The translations under genes and the position numbers were made by a program. 64,000 nt of DNA from Hetaerina americana (taxonomy: Eukaryota > Arthropoda > Insecta > Odonata > Calopterygidae). The notes under the pieces were generated by a model that was not told the origin of the DNA, ran no database searches, and saw nothing but the letters and a program-made list of their open reading frames with translations. This document shows, in pieces, positions 36,480-48,740 of this stretch. Every line of letters begins with the position of its first letter. Within the stretch, counting starts at the first letter, position 1. The stretch is taken from the NCBI GenBank assembly GCA_022747635.1, contig JAKTNV010000024.1:868001-932000 (forward strand). Reading direction: 5' to 3'.

Positions 36480-36705
36480 AAATGTCACGAGTTCGATTCC
36501 CAGGCGAGGCACTCTGGGCACCTGCAGCTCCACCCAAGCTAAAGTGATTTTTGGGGTACCAGGTCTTCCTGGGAAACCATAACCGGCACAGGGAAAGGAA
36601 CTAGCCCCCCTACCCTGATGCGTGAATTTTCACACGCCGTATAGGGCTTAGTACTGGGTGAACTCGACCATCACCTACTAAACCGACCTTTGGGTTGATT
36701 ACTGT
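36480..36705 (+). mobile_element. Second SINE family, copy 2
   Basis: It begins with a box B-like GAGTTCGATTCCCAGG and shares TTCCTGGGAAACC, ACCGGCACAGGGAAAGGA, CGCCGTATAGGGCTTAGTAC and the 3' end GGGTTGATTACTGTG with the copy at 30.9-31.1 kb. The box A head is missing. A (TA)n tract follows 10 bp after the 3' end. Confidence 0.7.
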
Positions 36706-36711
36706 GTTTAT

Positions 36712-36713
<2 letters not shown>

Positions 36714-36768
<55 letters not shown>
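36714..36768. repeat. (TA)n microsatellite after SINE copy
   Basis: Pure TA repeats followed by a TGTGTATGTGTG and ACACAC-rich patch to about 36,860. Confidence 0.95.
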
Positions 36769-36769
<1 letters not shown>

Positions 36770-36771
<2 letters not shown>

Positions 36772-37489
36772 TATATATGTGTATGTGTGTGCGTATATAT
36801 ATACACACACAAATATATATATATATACACAAGCTGTGTATATATATATATTTGCCTTTGCCTTGCACATTCCTTGCATTCCAAGGCATAAAAGGACGTA
36901 TATGAAGGCGCATTATATATTTAATCACGTCCCTCACAGTTGCACATCAATAGGATGCCCAGCAAACTTTTTAATTTGATGTTTCAAGCACTAATCTTCA
37001 TTGAGAAGCCAGTGTATTAGGGAAATATCAAAGCTAATTCCCGCTCATTCTTGGCGTTTTTCATTAAATAGAGCTAGTGAACTATATCATAGGCTGTCTA
37101 CCGATTTTTGGCAGGATTTGTACAGCCCATGAAAATATGACACCTCACCATGTGCTTCTACAGTGCTTAAGCAAAGCCGCTCATTCTATGGAGTATCAAC
37201 TCCTCATACTTTCAACGATTGTCTTTACGCCTACACACTTGCACACCGTTAAAAATGTTTATACTCTTTTCTCTCTTCTCCTTTTCCTTCCCTTCTCTTC
37301 TACCATCCGACTACCTCTTAAATATTTCCTTATTCGACATTTACCCCTTTTGAATATCCTCTAGGATTTCCCCTTCTTCCCCAATCATTCTAAAACTTGT
37401 TTCCCTTCATTTTTATTCCACTTATTTCTTCTTTATTAGTTACTCAGCTTTACATCCAGAATTTAAATACTTACCAATCTCTTTCCCAA
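36770..37489. other. Non-coding stretch
   Basis: A TG/CA-rich patch to 36,860, then pyrimidine-rich sequence leading into the LINE fragment. Confidence 0.4.
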
Positions 37490-38290
37490 TGTGATTTTCA
37501 GCCATAAATTTTCTTCTCTCCGCAAACTATAATTTTTCTGATCTAGTAATTTGTCTCCTAAAAATCTTGCCACTACGCCCTCTTCCATCCAATAATCTGC
37601 TCCTACGCGATACCTGTTCCGCCTACTCTAATTTATGCCCTTCTATTTTAATTTATAGCGTAGCCTTCCTACGCTTGAAAATCTCGTCGCTGACCCATGA
37701 ATTGACGTGACCTCATTAGTCTAATATGATCCGACGATTAACGGCAATCAGCAGTCGTTACAAACTCTTCGCTATCTGGTTGAGCAATGCTTTATCATCT
37801 GCATATTTGAAATAATAAACTTCTTCCCCTTCATTCCTATCCACATGCATCGACTTATCTCTCTTACCATTTACTTGGTACACTTTTATACTTAGTTAAA
37901 CACAAGGGGTGGTAATGGACATCTCTCTTCCCTGTTTACTACCCTTACTTATTAATTCTGATTCATTTGCGGTTAATATGACCTTTAAATCTTCATTCCA
38001 GGCTTAAACTATTATGCAACACTTTCATTAATATCTTCCACAGAGAGATCGACTGCTCGTAATTCACGAAGTAAATGAATTCATGTTAACTCTTTTATAT
38101 TCCTTATTTAAATTCTCACATCACTGCTATGAAGTTGTGTGTTCCACTCCCTGGCCTAAATCCAAATTTACGATTTTGGCATTTTTTCTATTAAACTTTG
38201 CATCTTTTATATTTCTTTTAATGTAAGCCAGGATATTATCTTTGTTACAAACTTGCCATTGTATTCCATTGCGAACTTACCACGAGTCAG
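37490..38290 (-). mobile_element. LINE reverse-transcriptase fragment
   Basis: Minus-strand translation gives ESELISKGSKQGREMSITTP and then VDRNEGEEVYYFKYADDKAL, matching RT motif B (KGVKQGCPLSP) and motif C (YADD). The rest is broken by stops. The sequence from 37,260 to 37,490 is pyrimidine-rich and may belong to the same copy, but no protein similarity is visible there. Confidence 0.7.
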
Positions 38291-39540
38291 TCTGAAAGTC
38301 CCGGCAGAATATTAGTTCATCATTTTACATTGAAATCGAAGTTTTATTCGACAAAGCCAATTAAAATAAACTAGTCACTACAGTCAATCGCTATCAGTAT
38401 ATTAAATAAATATATAATTCATGAAATAAGTTCAACTATGAATTATGTACCGGCTTTTAAAAAAGTCTTGTGATAGATATGTCACGCACATTTCGTACTT
38501 TATCCGTTTGTTCTCGGTATTTTTATGGAGTAGGTACACTCAGTGAAATAAAACGTCATATATAAATAGTTAAAATTATTAGGGGGTATCAAGTGGAAGG
38601 AATAGAAATCGGGTGAACTGTACGGAATGATATATTTTGGAAATAAGTTTTAACTTCTTGAATGATTCAATTTTCCTTTGTTAAACAAAATACTTGATGC
38701 AATACTTCACTCTATGTGATTTTGTGACTGGAAAACTAATTGTTGCTTTCGGGTGTGCAATTCTTTCGCTTTCCCTTGGAAAAGAGCTATGTATCGATTG
38801 CTTCCCTGGGACTCTCGTATAGTCCAAAGAAGTACCCATAATGTCACTCACTATTCGTGTAGACCTGGGAGAAGACTAGGAGAAAATAAGAAGGCTCCGC
38901 AGGGAATCGGGTCCCCCGAGACTTTGGGACATTGGAAGTAACGTTCGCCTTTCAGACGAAAAGAAGCTGTCACCATCTGGCCTCCCTTCTCCCGAATTGA
39001 TTCCTGACTACACGAAATAGCGAATGAATTGCTAAGCTAGCTGGGCAAAAGTGATTATGTGGATAATGGATATCTGGGAAAATAAAATTCCGTAAAACTT
39101 TCGTCCTAAGAAAAGAGCCTTACTTCGTGAAGGGAGAAAACGGATGTTGCCGCATAAAAAAGTTGGGCACCTGGTTCAAGAGTTGGGCCATTTGAATCGG
39201 ATGAGCGTGGAAATACACCAATAGGGTTTATTGTATTTTCAAAAACAAAAATGTTTTCCTTCAGCGTACGATGTAAGTGCGTAGGCAAGAAAAATACTGC
39301 TATTCCACTTTGCTTTGGAGTAGTTTCAAGAAGTTACGCCATCCACCATTGCATACGATGTACTTGTTTTCGATTAGATGAGAGGATAAGAATAATAGGG
39401 AGTTTACCGTTCAAATCCCATCTCATGGCCATCGATGATATTTGAATAGACATATTTTCTTTAAACGAGTTTATGGGACAAAATCACATTCTTAATCCAT
39501 ACTACAAGTTTTGCCATGGTGATTGCCATAAGTTGCCATA
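38290..39540. other. Non-coding stretch
   Basis: AT-rich to 38,750, then ordinary composition. No similarity seen in the short frames. Confidence 0.4.
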
Positions 39541-39780
39541 AGTAAGCTTGAGTGAACTTATTACGATGTTTGAGCGAAGAAATAAAGCGAAAGCGAGAGT
39601 GAGAAAAAGGAGAAAGTGTCGTTTCATCAAAACAATGCACCAGGTCACAAATCAGTTATTGAAATGGCCAAAATTCATAAATTAAAGTTTGAATTGCCAC
39701 CGCATGCAGCCTATTCACCAGATTTGCCCCCTCGGATTATGTTCTATTCGCAAACTTGAAAAAATAGCTTGGTGGTCAAA
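39540..39780 (+). mobile_element. Mariner transposase fragment (third catalytic region)
   Basis: Plus-strand translation gives FHQNNAPGHKS, AKIHKLKFELPPHAAYSPDL, a decayed form of the mariner FHQDNAPCH..PHPPYSPDLAPSDY signature. The middle catalytic Asp (D of QDNA) is Asn here. No helix-turn-helix region and no terminal repeats are visible. A (TA)n tract and a foldback element follow directly. Confidence 0.75.
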
Positions 39781-39783
39781 GAT

Positions 39784-39819
39784 ATATATTATACTTATAT
39801 ATATATACTTATATATATA

Positions 39820-39851
<32 letters not shown>
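39784..39851. repeat. (TA)n-rich microsatellite with CTTATA units
   Basis: ACTTATATATAT units repeated three times and then pure TA, between a mariner fragment and the foldback element. Confidence 0.9.
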
Positions 39852-39857
<6 letters not shown>

Positions 39858-40016
39858 TTCATTCAATTGAAAATAGATATAAGGAAAAGGGATAGGAACA
39901 CATGTACGAGACGTAAAAGACCTAAACAGGAGACGTAAGTCTCCTATGACGTAAGACGTAAGTTTTATATGTGCTCCTATCCCTTTTCTTTATATCTAAT
40001 TCCGTGTGAATGAATA
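39852..40016. mobile_element. Foldback (MITE-like) element
   Basis: Two arms of about 55 bp face each other: left with AGATATAAGGAAAAGGGATA and GGAACACATGT, right the reverse with TGTGCTCCTATCCCTTTTCT and TTATATCTAATTCC, both ending in ATTCATTC/GAATGAATA. The centre repeats GACGTAAG units. One arm-like copy also occurs at 12,383-12,442. No coding capacity. A (TA)n tract abuts the left arm in both places. Confidence 0.6.
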
Positions 40017-41390
40017 TTTTTTTATTTATATATAAACATAAATGTGAATTTCGGTTCATTCAATCTGTTACTAAGTTATAAATATTTTATCGTTACATTC
40101 ACCGCTTAGGAAATGTCCTCTTACTGGATACTTCTAAGCAGAAGCGAGATGATATTCCTACGCAGAAGGAGCACTTGCTACTATACCTTAGAGCAATAAC
40201 CGAGAATGGGCTGATGAGTTAAAAGATTTTGACGTGCAATCCATATATTCAATAATAATGTCCTCATCGAATCACTTTGGCGAGGGATTCTGTGAAGTAG
40301 TTTCAAAATTCTACTGCTTATGGAGGAAGTCATTTTTTATTGGCATTCAAGTGCTTGTCTTCAACTTCCGCCAAGAACTTCAATCTGCCGAACTTATTGG
40401 GCTTATTGAAGTCCAGAAGTCTTGGTCCTGATTTCGTTCGAAATTCGTAAGTCAAGCAAACTTTGCAATTATACCAACGTCAAATATATGGCATTCACAA
40501 AAACTAATATTGTTAACGTTGGTCTATGTGAAAATTCTAGGTTGTTGTGAATGCACTGGGAGCAAAAGTTCGCCTGAAGTAGTCTAGTCAAAAATGTCTC
40601 ATGTTGAAGAGATCATCCAGTGGTCTGTTCATAAATGAGATGAATAACATTTTAAAATCGATTCTTTAAAAATAAGCAACTATAATTTGTTAATTGTAAT
40701 TTTTATTAGTTCCATAAAGTTCCATAATGAACATTAAAACATATTGGTGTCAGAGAAGAACTTGAATCATTAAGCTGGGTAATAATAATACGTTCCACGC
40801 TGAGTCATGGTTTGGATTCAGTACGAATAAAAATACCTATTGATACTTAATTGCTTGTTAATATGTTTCAGAACATGAAAATTACATGTACTTGAAACCA
40901 TTATCCATCAAAACATATCTAATTAAACTCGGGTTTTATTACCAGTCCTAGTAATATTCTTCGCCCTGAAAACTTCAACCACTTCCCCACTAAGCAGTTC
41001 AAAAAATACTCTCGGCCCTTATTCAGTATGAGGAAAAAGGCAAGGTGATTTCATGGAATTTCGTGCCTACACCTGAAATCTCTAGAAGAACTTAATTGGC
41101 AAACTTTCATTTGAAATTTCCTATTGAATTTCGAGCACACAAAATTTTCTATACGGAACAGAAATATTAATTTTATTTATTTTTAAATATTCTCAATGTG
41201 ATATATTTCCATTCAAGCTCAATCCACGCACGTACCATTCTAAATTAATGGATAGTTAATTAAATATGATAATTTTGTAATACGTGCATGATGAAATGAG
41301 CCCTTTTAATCAAAATATATTTTACTTCAAAATGCCACAAAAATATCCGAAATTAAGCGGAAATGATAATTTATGTGCAGTATACACTGA
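40017..41390. other. AT-rich non-coding stretch
   Basis: No genes or clear elements seen. Confidence 0.4.
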
Positions 41391-41409
41391 TATATATATA
41401 TATATATAA

Positions 41410-41480
<71 letters not shown>
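41391..41480. repeat. (TA)n microsatellite
   Basis: Long TA repeats with AAATA and CATA interruptions near the left end. Confidence 0.95.
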
Positions 41481-41482
<2 letters not shown>

Positions 41483-41707
41483 TGCGGAAATGCGACCTCA
41501 GTGCCGTGGAAATACAACAAAAATAGAAATTTGAAATGATCATAATATAATTATGAGTTTTAAAATATTATTTTTAGGTAAAGTTTCCAATTTTGATAAT
41601 CTTTTTCTACTGAAATTTTTTCTGTACATTGCCCATTAACAGAAAGAGTATTTAAATATTCCTTAAAAAACCAGCCAAGGATGGTTAAAAAACTATTCAA
41701 AAATTAT

Positions 41708-42260
41708 TATACGAGGGTAGGCTGAAAACTAATGTTTGTAGACCACAAACAAAATGACCTTCAGAAGTACTCCTGGTGACGCGTGGAATTTACATTCCCC
41801 CTCGACATGCATGCTCAAGTTTGAGGTCGTTTCATTCATCTAGTGTACTTCGAGAAACGGAAGTATGGAGACATGTTCTAGTACTATGTCAACGCGAGTT
41901 ACACTGCGTGCTGTGATCGAATTTTTAACTACTGAAAAAGTGACTCCTACTAAGATTCATCGTCGTTTAAAGGCAGTTTATGGTGACGTTGCTGTTGATA
42001 GGTCTACTGTTAATCAATTAGTAGTAAAATTTCGTGGTTGCGAGCCTGGAAAAGCCATAATTGTTGATGAAACACGCAGCGGACGTCCGATCACTGCCAC
42101 ATACGATGAACATCGCAAATTCGTCGACGATTTGATTCATAATGACCGGCGATTCACTCAAAAGTGTATCGCAAACCCTATTGGAATACCCAAGGAAGAA
42201 TATGGCTGCGTAGATTTTCGCGGCGGTGGCTTGAAGAATTCTGCATGTCCGGGTTTTCAC
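41708..42260 (+). mobile_element. Mariner 5' fragment (terminal repeat plus helix-turn-helix)
   Basis: It starts at TATACGAGGG, a mariner-type terminal end with a TA target. An open frame from 41,865 encodes AVIEFLTTEKVTPTKIHRRL, then DRSTVNQLVVKF and RSGRPITATYDEH, matching the N-terminal DNA-binding half of mariner transposase. Similarity fades after about 42,230, the catalytic half is absent, and I find no right terminal repeat, so the element is truncated. The frame continues to 42,341 only through unrelated sequence. Confidence 0.75.
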
Positions 42261-42298
42261 CGGGAATTTCATTCGGTTCTTTATTGCCATACTATCAT

Positions 42299-42326
42299 GG
42301 TTTCGCTGCAGCGAGGCATCATCAAG
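42299..42326 (-). ncRNA. Hammerhead-like TGATGA...GAAAC motif
   Basis: On the minus strand TTGATGATGCC is followed by TCGCTGCAGCGAAACCAT; the CGCTGCAGCG segment is self-complementary and precedes GAAAC. It has the same layout as the motif at 22.4 kb and may be a solo Penelope terminal remnant sitting between a mariner fragment and a LINE fragment. Confidence 0.3.
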
Positions 42327-42369
42327 GTTCCCTTATTTTGAATGTAAATAAGCTCTAACAGGTAAAAAA

Positions 42370-43860
42370 AACTTCCGACCAAACTCTACCTTCTATAATG
42401 CTATAAATTAGCCCATAAAAACTCTTCCTTCCACGTTTTCCTAAGCCTTTAAGTCGTTCCGAGAGGTTATTATCCAACCCCTCGTCCTTATTGGCTTTTT
42501 ATTCCATTAAGCTCTCGATACTTTGTAATCAATTATTGCTAGACCTAAGCTATCCTTAACTACATCTTATTCCGTATCTGTCTAAACGAGCTGGCTTAAT
42601 GTCTTCGCCGTATAATTCCTCTATATATTCCTTTCATCTCTCTTGTGTCTTTCCTGGTTCAGTTAATAATTCTCCTGAGTTATCAATGATTGTTTTTTCG
42701 GATTTCCTTTCTTATTTCCTAATTGATTTTTGACTTTTCTAAACAGTTCACTCATTTCACTCTTTCTTTGTAAATGTTCGATATCCTCACCGTGTGTCAT
42801 CCACCATACTTCTTTCGTGCTATAAGTTTCCTGTCTTTGTTGATTATTCAAATCTTTGTACTTTTTTCACCTAATTCTATGTTAAAACTCTTCAATTTCA
42901 TTCTTTTGCCTTTTTTCCTAGTAATTTCGTCTGTAATCCGTGGTTCCTTTGTTTTTTCCCACAATATTTACTTTTTCGTTTGCGACTTTCTGCATCCGTA
43001 CATTGGTATGATCCCATTTTGCTTCTATCGTACCCATCTCCCTATTCTCACCTACAATTCGCTCTATTGCCTTCTTTTTCTCGTATCGGTTGTGTCTATA
43101 TTCGATTTCCTGAACCGTCTTCCTATTTTATTCTTTTAATCGGACGCTCCGCATAATTTGTATTGAATTATGATCTGAATCCACATCGCTCCCGGGAAAG
43201 TGTGAGAATTAATCATGTTGTTCGTTATTCTGAGATTAACCGTAACATAGTCTAAATGATACCTCCCTCAGCACCCGAGCACTTTCCATGTACGCCCACG
43301 TCTATACTATGTAACGTCAAACCAATTGTTCATTATAAATAAACCCTGTCTTTCGCAGAACTCTATTGCTTTCTTCCAGCGTTCATTCCCTGTTTCTAAA
43401 CCGTTGTCCCCGATCTCACTACCATCTCTTCCTTCGCCTAACGTCGCGTTCAAATCCCCTATTACTATAAAATATTTCCTTCCAGGATCACCCGCAACTA
43501 TTTCCTCTATTTACCTGTACTCTGCCAACTTCTTCCTCCCTATGATTTCCTGGTAGAATATGGACCTGGACAATGGCCAAGTTTGTTAGTTCACATTTTA
43601 CTTGCACAAATAACATTCTGTCACTCGCTCACTCCATGATTACAACGCTTCTTCCTACATTTTAGTTCAATATTATGACCACTCCTTCTATTTCTCTACT
43701 TTTGTCTGGCTGCACCCTTCTACCAATCTGGTATGGGCGACTCTACCAGAAGCAATTGTCACTGCCCCAGCCAGCACAGCTGTATAGGTTATCAGAACGC
43801 GCAAGTTCTTCCACAGTGTCAAGGCTTCCGTCTATGAGGAGGGAAAGTAAAATATAACCA
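42370..43860 (-). mobile_element. LINE endonuclease-domain fragment
   Basis: Minus-strand translation has KYFIVIGDLNATLGEG (43,475-43,434) and FPGSDVDSDHNSIQIM (near 43,180), the GDFNA and SDH signatures of the apurinic-type endonuclease of non-LTR retrotransposons. Downstream, ORF pieces such as EEYRRTYGEDI-like and LSERLKGLGKRGRKSFYGLI fit the linker before RT. Frames are broken by stops. The fragment ends near 42,370, where a Penelope-type motif and mariner remnant begin. Confidence 0.8.
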
Positions 43861-44620
43861 TTTAAATATCTCTAAAAATATTAACTTAAGTATTCATTCC
43901 CAAAATACGAAGAACCCACCCCCATCGTCGAAGGGTCTAATGCCATCTATTTTTTATAAAGACAAATTGAAAAGGTTATCACGCCAATACATCCACATTC
44001 ATTTTCCCAAATGCCATATAACAATACCAAATTACTCGACAATTAGTTAGTCAGCCAATCGCAGGTATTCTTCTTGAATTCGTTGTCATCGCGAAAGTTT
44101 TAAAGTCAATTGCGTAAATATGTCCATTTCATTTTCCTCATTATTTCGATGTTGCTAGATGACTAACAGTAGGTAGTTTAAAACTGGTAATTTGAAATAT
44201 TCATTGATACCAGTATAGACTATTATTTCAATTGATATCAGATAAATATTTTTATGAAACTGAAAATAAAGTTGAGGGACAAGGAAATGAAAAATGCTTC
44301 CTGCAAAGGAAAGTGCGATATTACTTTGCATATTAAAGTAGCAATTAAGACTAAAATCTGACTTAAATACGTAAAGATTTCTGAATCATGAGTAGTCCTT
44401 TAGAAAATTTATGATTTTATTTCCAGTATTCTTTACATTTTGTACGTATCGCAGGCAGTTGTACAACTGTTTTATTGATGCAGAACTAATAGAAAGATAA
44501 GTAAAGAAGGGCGTGAGAGAACTGGCCAACGAAAACGGAATAATAATGCAACAACTGGGTGAGGAAATAAATAGACAAAAATTGAATAATTTTGTCACAT
44601 TTAAAAACCCAGGGTACCGT
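43861..44620. other. AT-rich non-coding stretch
   Basis: Nothing recognised. Confidence 0.4.
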
Positions 44621-45460
44621 CACCATCAACTAATACCGCGCACCTTCATTCCATGCGCACACGCGGTCTCTCTCCCACGAACATGGCGCTCTCACGTTGC
44701 CCCCGCTTCCCTTTTATCTCCTCGCCGAAATGGTCAAATGAACCGAAGGGACTCAGCTGCAGGCGTCACCGCGGTATCCACCCCCAGCTTCGCGGAATTT
44801 TCACCCCATGGGGCCTCCACCCACTACGAAGGCAATACCGCCAAGTCGAGCCCTCGTCATTCCAGTCGACCGTCCATGCCCGGCTGTCCGCGTACCTCTG
44901 CCTACACATCCCCTCTCTCTTTCTCACTCTCTCTCACATACACACACGCTTCTTTGTGCGTGAATGGATGCATTTGCTCCGACCGGCCCGCTCCACTCGT
45001 CCCTCTGTGGCTTGTGAAACGTGGCGACGGCAGGTGCATTCATGCTCTTGAATGCCTCAGCCGTTGCGATTATACACATACGCGCACTCACCCCGATCGC
45101 CTGGTTCCCTTTGGAATGCGGGCGTGTGTGAGTACTCATATTACAGTACGAGGCTACGATGTGACTACGGAGGCGGCTTGGGCGGGGGGGGGGGGGGTGA
45201 GAGGGATACACGGGGACGAATGGCCGAAGTCTTTCGTGGAAGTGAACGAGGCAAAGAGGGAGATTAGCGGACGCAAACATAACGGAGAGCATACCGATAG
45301 CATTCCCCCTCCCTCTTCTCCACTCTTTCCAAACTGTTAAAAATTGTAACAAAAATCCTTCAGTTTGCTTCAATCGAATTTCCACCAAATGTACAGTTGC
45401 ATACCAGAAGAGGCGGATGAGGCGGGGGGGGGCGAGAACGATGGCCAAAGCTTCTGTAAG
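44620..45460. other. CpG-rich block with a 14-G run
   Basis: Frames of 275 codons on the plus strand (44,513-45,340) and 206 codons on the minus strand (45,544-44,924) overlap. Neither shows a domain and both contain composition-driven runs. A run of 14 G lies at 45,183-45,196. The block is 5 kb upstream of the NAT start codon. Confidence 0.45.
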
Positions 45461-47199
45461 ACTCAGTACGCTACAAACAAAAAGCTTCGCCCGGCACAGC
45501 ATGATCTGAAAACTTTCCCTCAAAATGTTATCAGTTAATTTCATAAGGTACGAAATTAACTTTGCAAGAAATGAGATTTTAAAATCACTTTAAATAGGCT
45601 GTGATGAAAGCAATTAGGAACTAGTTGTATCGAGGTCATACAATTACTCGTAATTCTTCGCACATCATTGGATATAAACCGTTCGTTGATGCTGAGAGTT
45701 GAAAAGTTTCAAGGCAAACGTGTATCAGAGGATTATTAGGCACGAAAAACAGTTGCATTTCACATTCAGAATTAATCTGTGGAGGCATGCATATCTATTT
45801 TCAATTTTTATTTGACCCCAAATACGTGCCTTCATTCCTTCAAGAGTAAATATGTGCCATTTAACTCAACTACGTTCAAAAGGCACATTTAAGCAAAAAA
45901 ACTTTGGAAAATTTTACATACTGTTCGGTCCCTCGAGTTCCAGTGAGGCTGAGGGCCTCTTTGATGAAGTTCATTCAGCTTGACTTGGGAATTACAATGC
46001 ATGAATTTATGCCGAAGGAGGAGGTAGGTATTCATGGCAGAGGCGGCGTGACATTAGTAGCCGCAGGAAATACGTCAGAGCCTCGGCACATGTGCGTGCG
46101 ATTGAACGAGATAAAGGGTGAAAAATTGAGCGCGAGTAAAAGAATACATAGGGGAATAATGATTCTTGATGGGAGACTAGAATAAAACGCGTAATGTGCA
46201 AGTAGTTTACCGTAGACTATATACTATGGTTGTCCCTTCGTTCCCGTTGTGCTTTAGGAGCACCAGCGGTCCATAAACCCACCACTTCTTTATGGAAACA
46301 TTTTATTCTTCATAGTTTTATAATAAGAACATTTCAATTTATTAGCTTGCTTTGCCATCTATGGTCATTTTAAAATAGGTAGGGTTTTTTCACAAAAGCT
46401 CAAATCTTGCCATTAAAGTACTGCAATTTCATATGCATAGCATGATTTTGCATGATTCATTATGGACCAAGAGGAAATAATACGATCATATCTTAAGAAA
46501 ATTACAGATTCCAAAATGTGAATTGTTTTTCTGACGTCCTTCAAAATTACCCAAAAACTTAATATTGTTCATGAACGAGATTTCGTTCACCAGGATGGTT
46601 TGTTTCGAACGATGCCTTTCTTATCAGCCAGATCTGATTCCAACAGTCGAGACAAAAGTCGACAAAGAAGAAAATTATTCCTCGTGACTTTCTAAGCTAA
46701 GGTCGTAATTAATTTTCTATGTGTCTAATGTTTAAAGGTTTTTCGTATGTCATGGGTGATTTGCAAATAAATTGAGCGGCATTTGTCATTTTCATATTAT
46801 CTGTACTCATTTTCAATCATCAATAAGAATTTTTTACAATAGCTTCAATCACACGTACTTCATATTTATAAGATAGAAGCGAATTGATATCTTATATCCT
46901 CACCAATGTCACCATCATTGTTGACCGAAGTACTTTCAGTCCAGATTTTTTCAAGATCTTATTTTCCATTGAATATCTGATTCCTATTATAAAGAACATC
47001 ATAAATCGTTGAACTGAAGTAAATGTCCGATATATCCGATATCTTATCTCAATTACCCTTAATGGTCACCGCAAGAAATAATACCGTCACTATGTCATTT
47101 CGCTATTTACTTCTTTATTATTATTAAAAATACACATGTGCTGATAGACATTGTCAGGTGCCTTGTAAGTATCGCGAGAACTTCCTCTTTCTTTGCCCT
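45461..47199. other. Non-coding stretch
   Basis: A patch at 45,930-46,190 has higher GC and an open frame of 93 codons without similarity; the rest is AT-rich. Confidence 0.4.
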
Positions 47200-48740
47200 A
47201 CATAATTTTTTTCTTCATTCCTTCGTAACTTCTGCCTATCTTCATGTTAACTAAAAAGTCTAGTCTTTCCTCCTCTACCCTGCTTACCTCACATTCTCCC
47301 TTCCATCACGGACAACAGGATACCTTTCACTATTTCTTCCACCCACTCTTTTTGACTTTCCCAGATCATCCCCAGTAACTCCCTCCATTCGGCCACCATG
47401 TTTAAAACCTCGATGTTTGTCTTTCTTCGAGTCCAACTTATTTCCTTCATTTCCTGCCACATTCACATCTCAAGAGACTCCTATCTACGAGTATAATCAT
47501 CCTCTTGCCTCCAAGACCAATTCTCCAAACCATTAAGCATTACGCTCCATATTAAAGTCATAACTATCCTTTTATTCCGATGTTTACTCATTTTACGCGT
47601 CATCTATTCTCTTCTTGCAAAATGACAAATATTTGCTAATGCAGTTCTTCTTCTAATGCCACTTTTCCTGTAAAATACTGCCAAGTATAAGAACTGTTCC
47701 ACTTGATCTACTTTACTCTTACTTACTTTACTGTTTAACTTAGCTTTTCTACCCCTCGAGAATATCATTTTGTTTTCTTTTGGATAATACTCATCCGGTA
47801 CCTCTCGCATTTTCCGCTGTAACGTACCCAATAACAACTGCAATTCCTTGACTGTCTCACTCTCTATTGCTTGATCATCTGCAATGGTAACTGACAATTA
47901 CCTCACCATCCATTATTATTTCCAAATCAGCCTCCCCATGTTACCCTTAAAATGTCCAAAATATATATTTTGAAAAGTACTTGCAATGACGGACTACACC
48001 GTCTCACTTCCCTGTCAATCGCTAGCCATGCCGATTCTGCCTCGGCTACCCTAAACCTATGCCGCCTGACTCGCATGCAGGTTTGGAATGCTTCCTCTAT
48101 CCCTCCAGTCTATTCCCGTATTCCGCGATAACTCCATTAACTTTGCCCGCTCTACGTACCTGGATGAATACCTTCTAAAAATCCACGAGGTACACAAAGA
48201 CATCTTGATTAATTTCAATGTTCCTCTCTTATTATATTTCCAACACTGCGGTGGCGCCTCACCATTCTCCCCTTTCGAAATCCAAACTAATCTTCACCTA
48301 GGTCGATTGGTCGGTCACTATTTTGTAATCTTTCATTGATAATTCTTAGCATTACCTTAGCTGCAGGTGAAATTTGACATATTACCCTATAGTCCTCAAA
48401 TACAGCTTCTTTACCCTTTTTCGGGATTGTGATCAAAATTTACCTAAATAATCCTCCTGGTCAAACTCTTTCCACATAAATACTGTGCTTAAATACAAAG
48501 GAATACTTCATTCCATTTTTTCCTAAACTCTTTACTCATTCATCGGGTACATCCTCGTCCTCGCGAAAATATACTCCTTCTAGCCTGTAGGAATAACAGA
48601 GTACATTATTCACTTGTTGAGTTAACAACTCTGACCTAATTTTGCCCTGGGCAGGACCAATTGCTTCCCGAAGATGTCTACTTTCCAGAGCCGTCAATTT
48701 TTTGTAATGGATGCCTTTACTTTGAGACCATTTTAGGTCC
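47200..48740 (-). mobile_element. LINE reverse-transcriptase and C-terminal fragment
   Basis: A minus-strand open frame (47,897-47,604) reads SVTIADDQAIESETVKELQLL and on to KVDQVEQFLYLAVFYRKSGI, matching RT motif C (ADD) and the downstream E-F-YLG region. Further 3' pieces (47,466-47,284, ending MEGVTGDDLGKSKR) fit the C-terminal tail. The 48,740-48,340 stretch holds poorly conserved upstream RT. Stops and frameshifts interrupt it. Confidence 0.75.

Noticed and set aside
44513..45544. Two long overlapping frames on opposite strands (275 and 206 codons) as genes
   Set aside because: Both lie in a CpG-rich, stop-poor block; no domain, no splice context, and runs such as poly-Gly come from homopolymer G.
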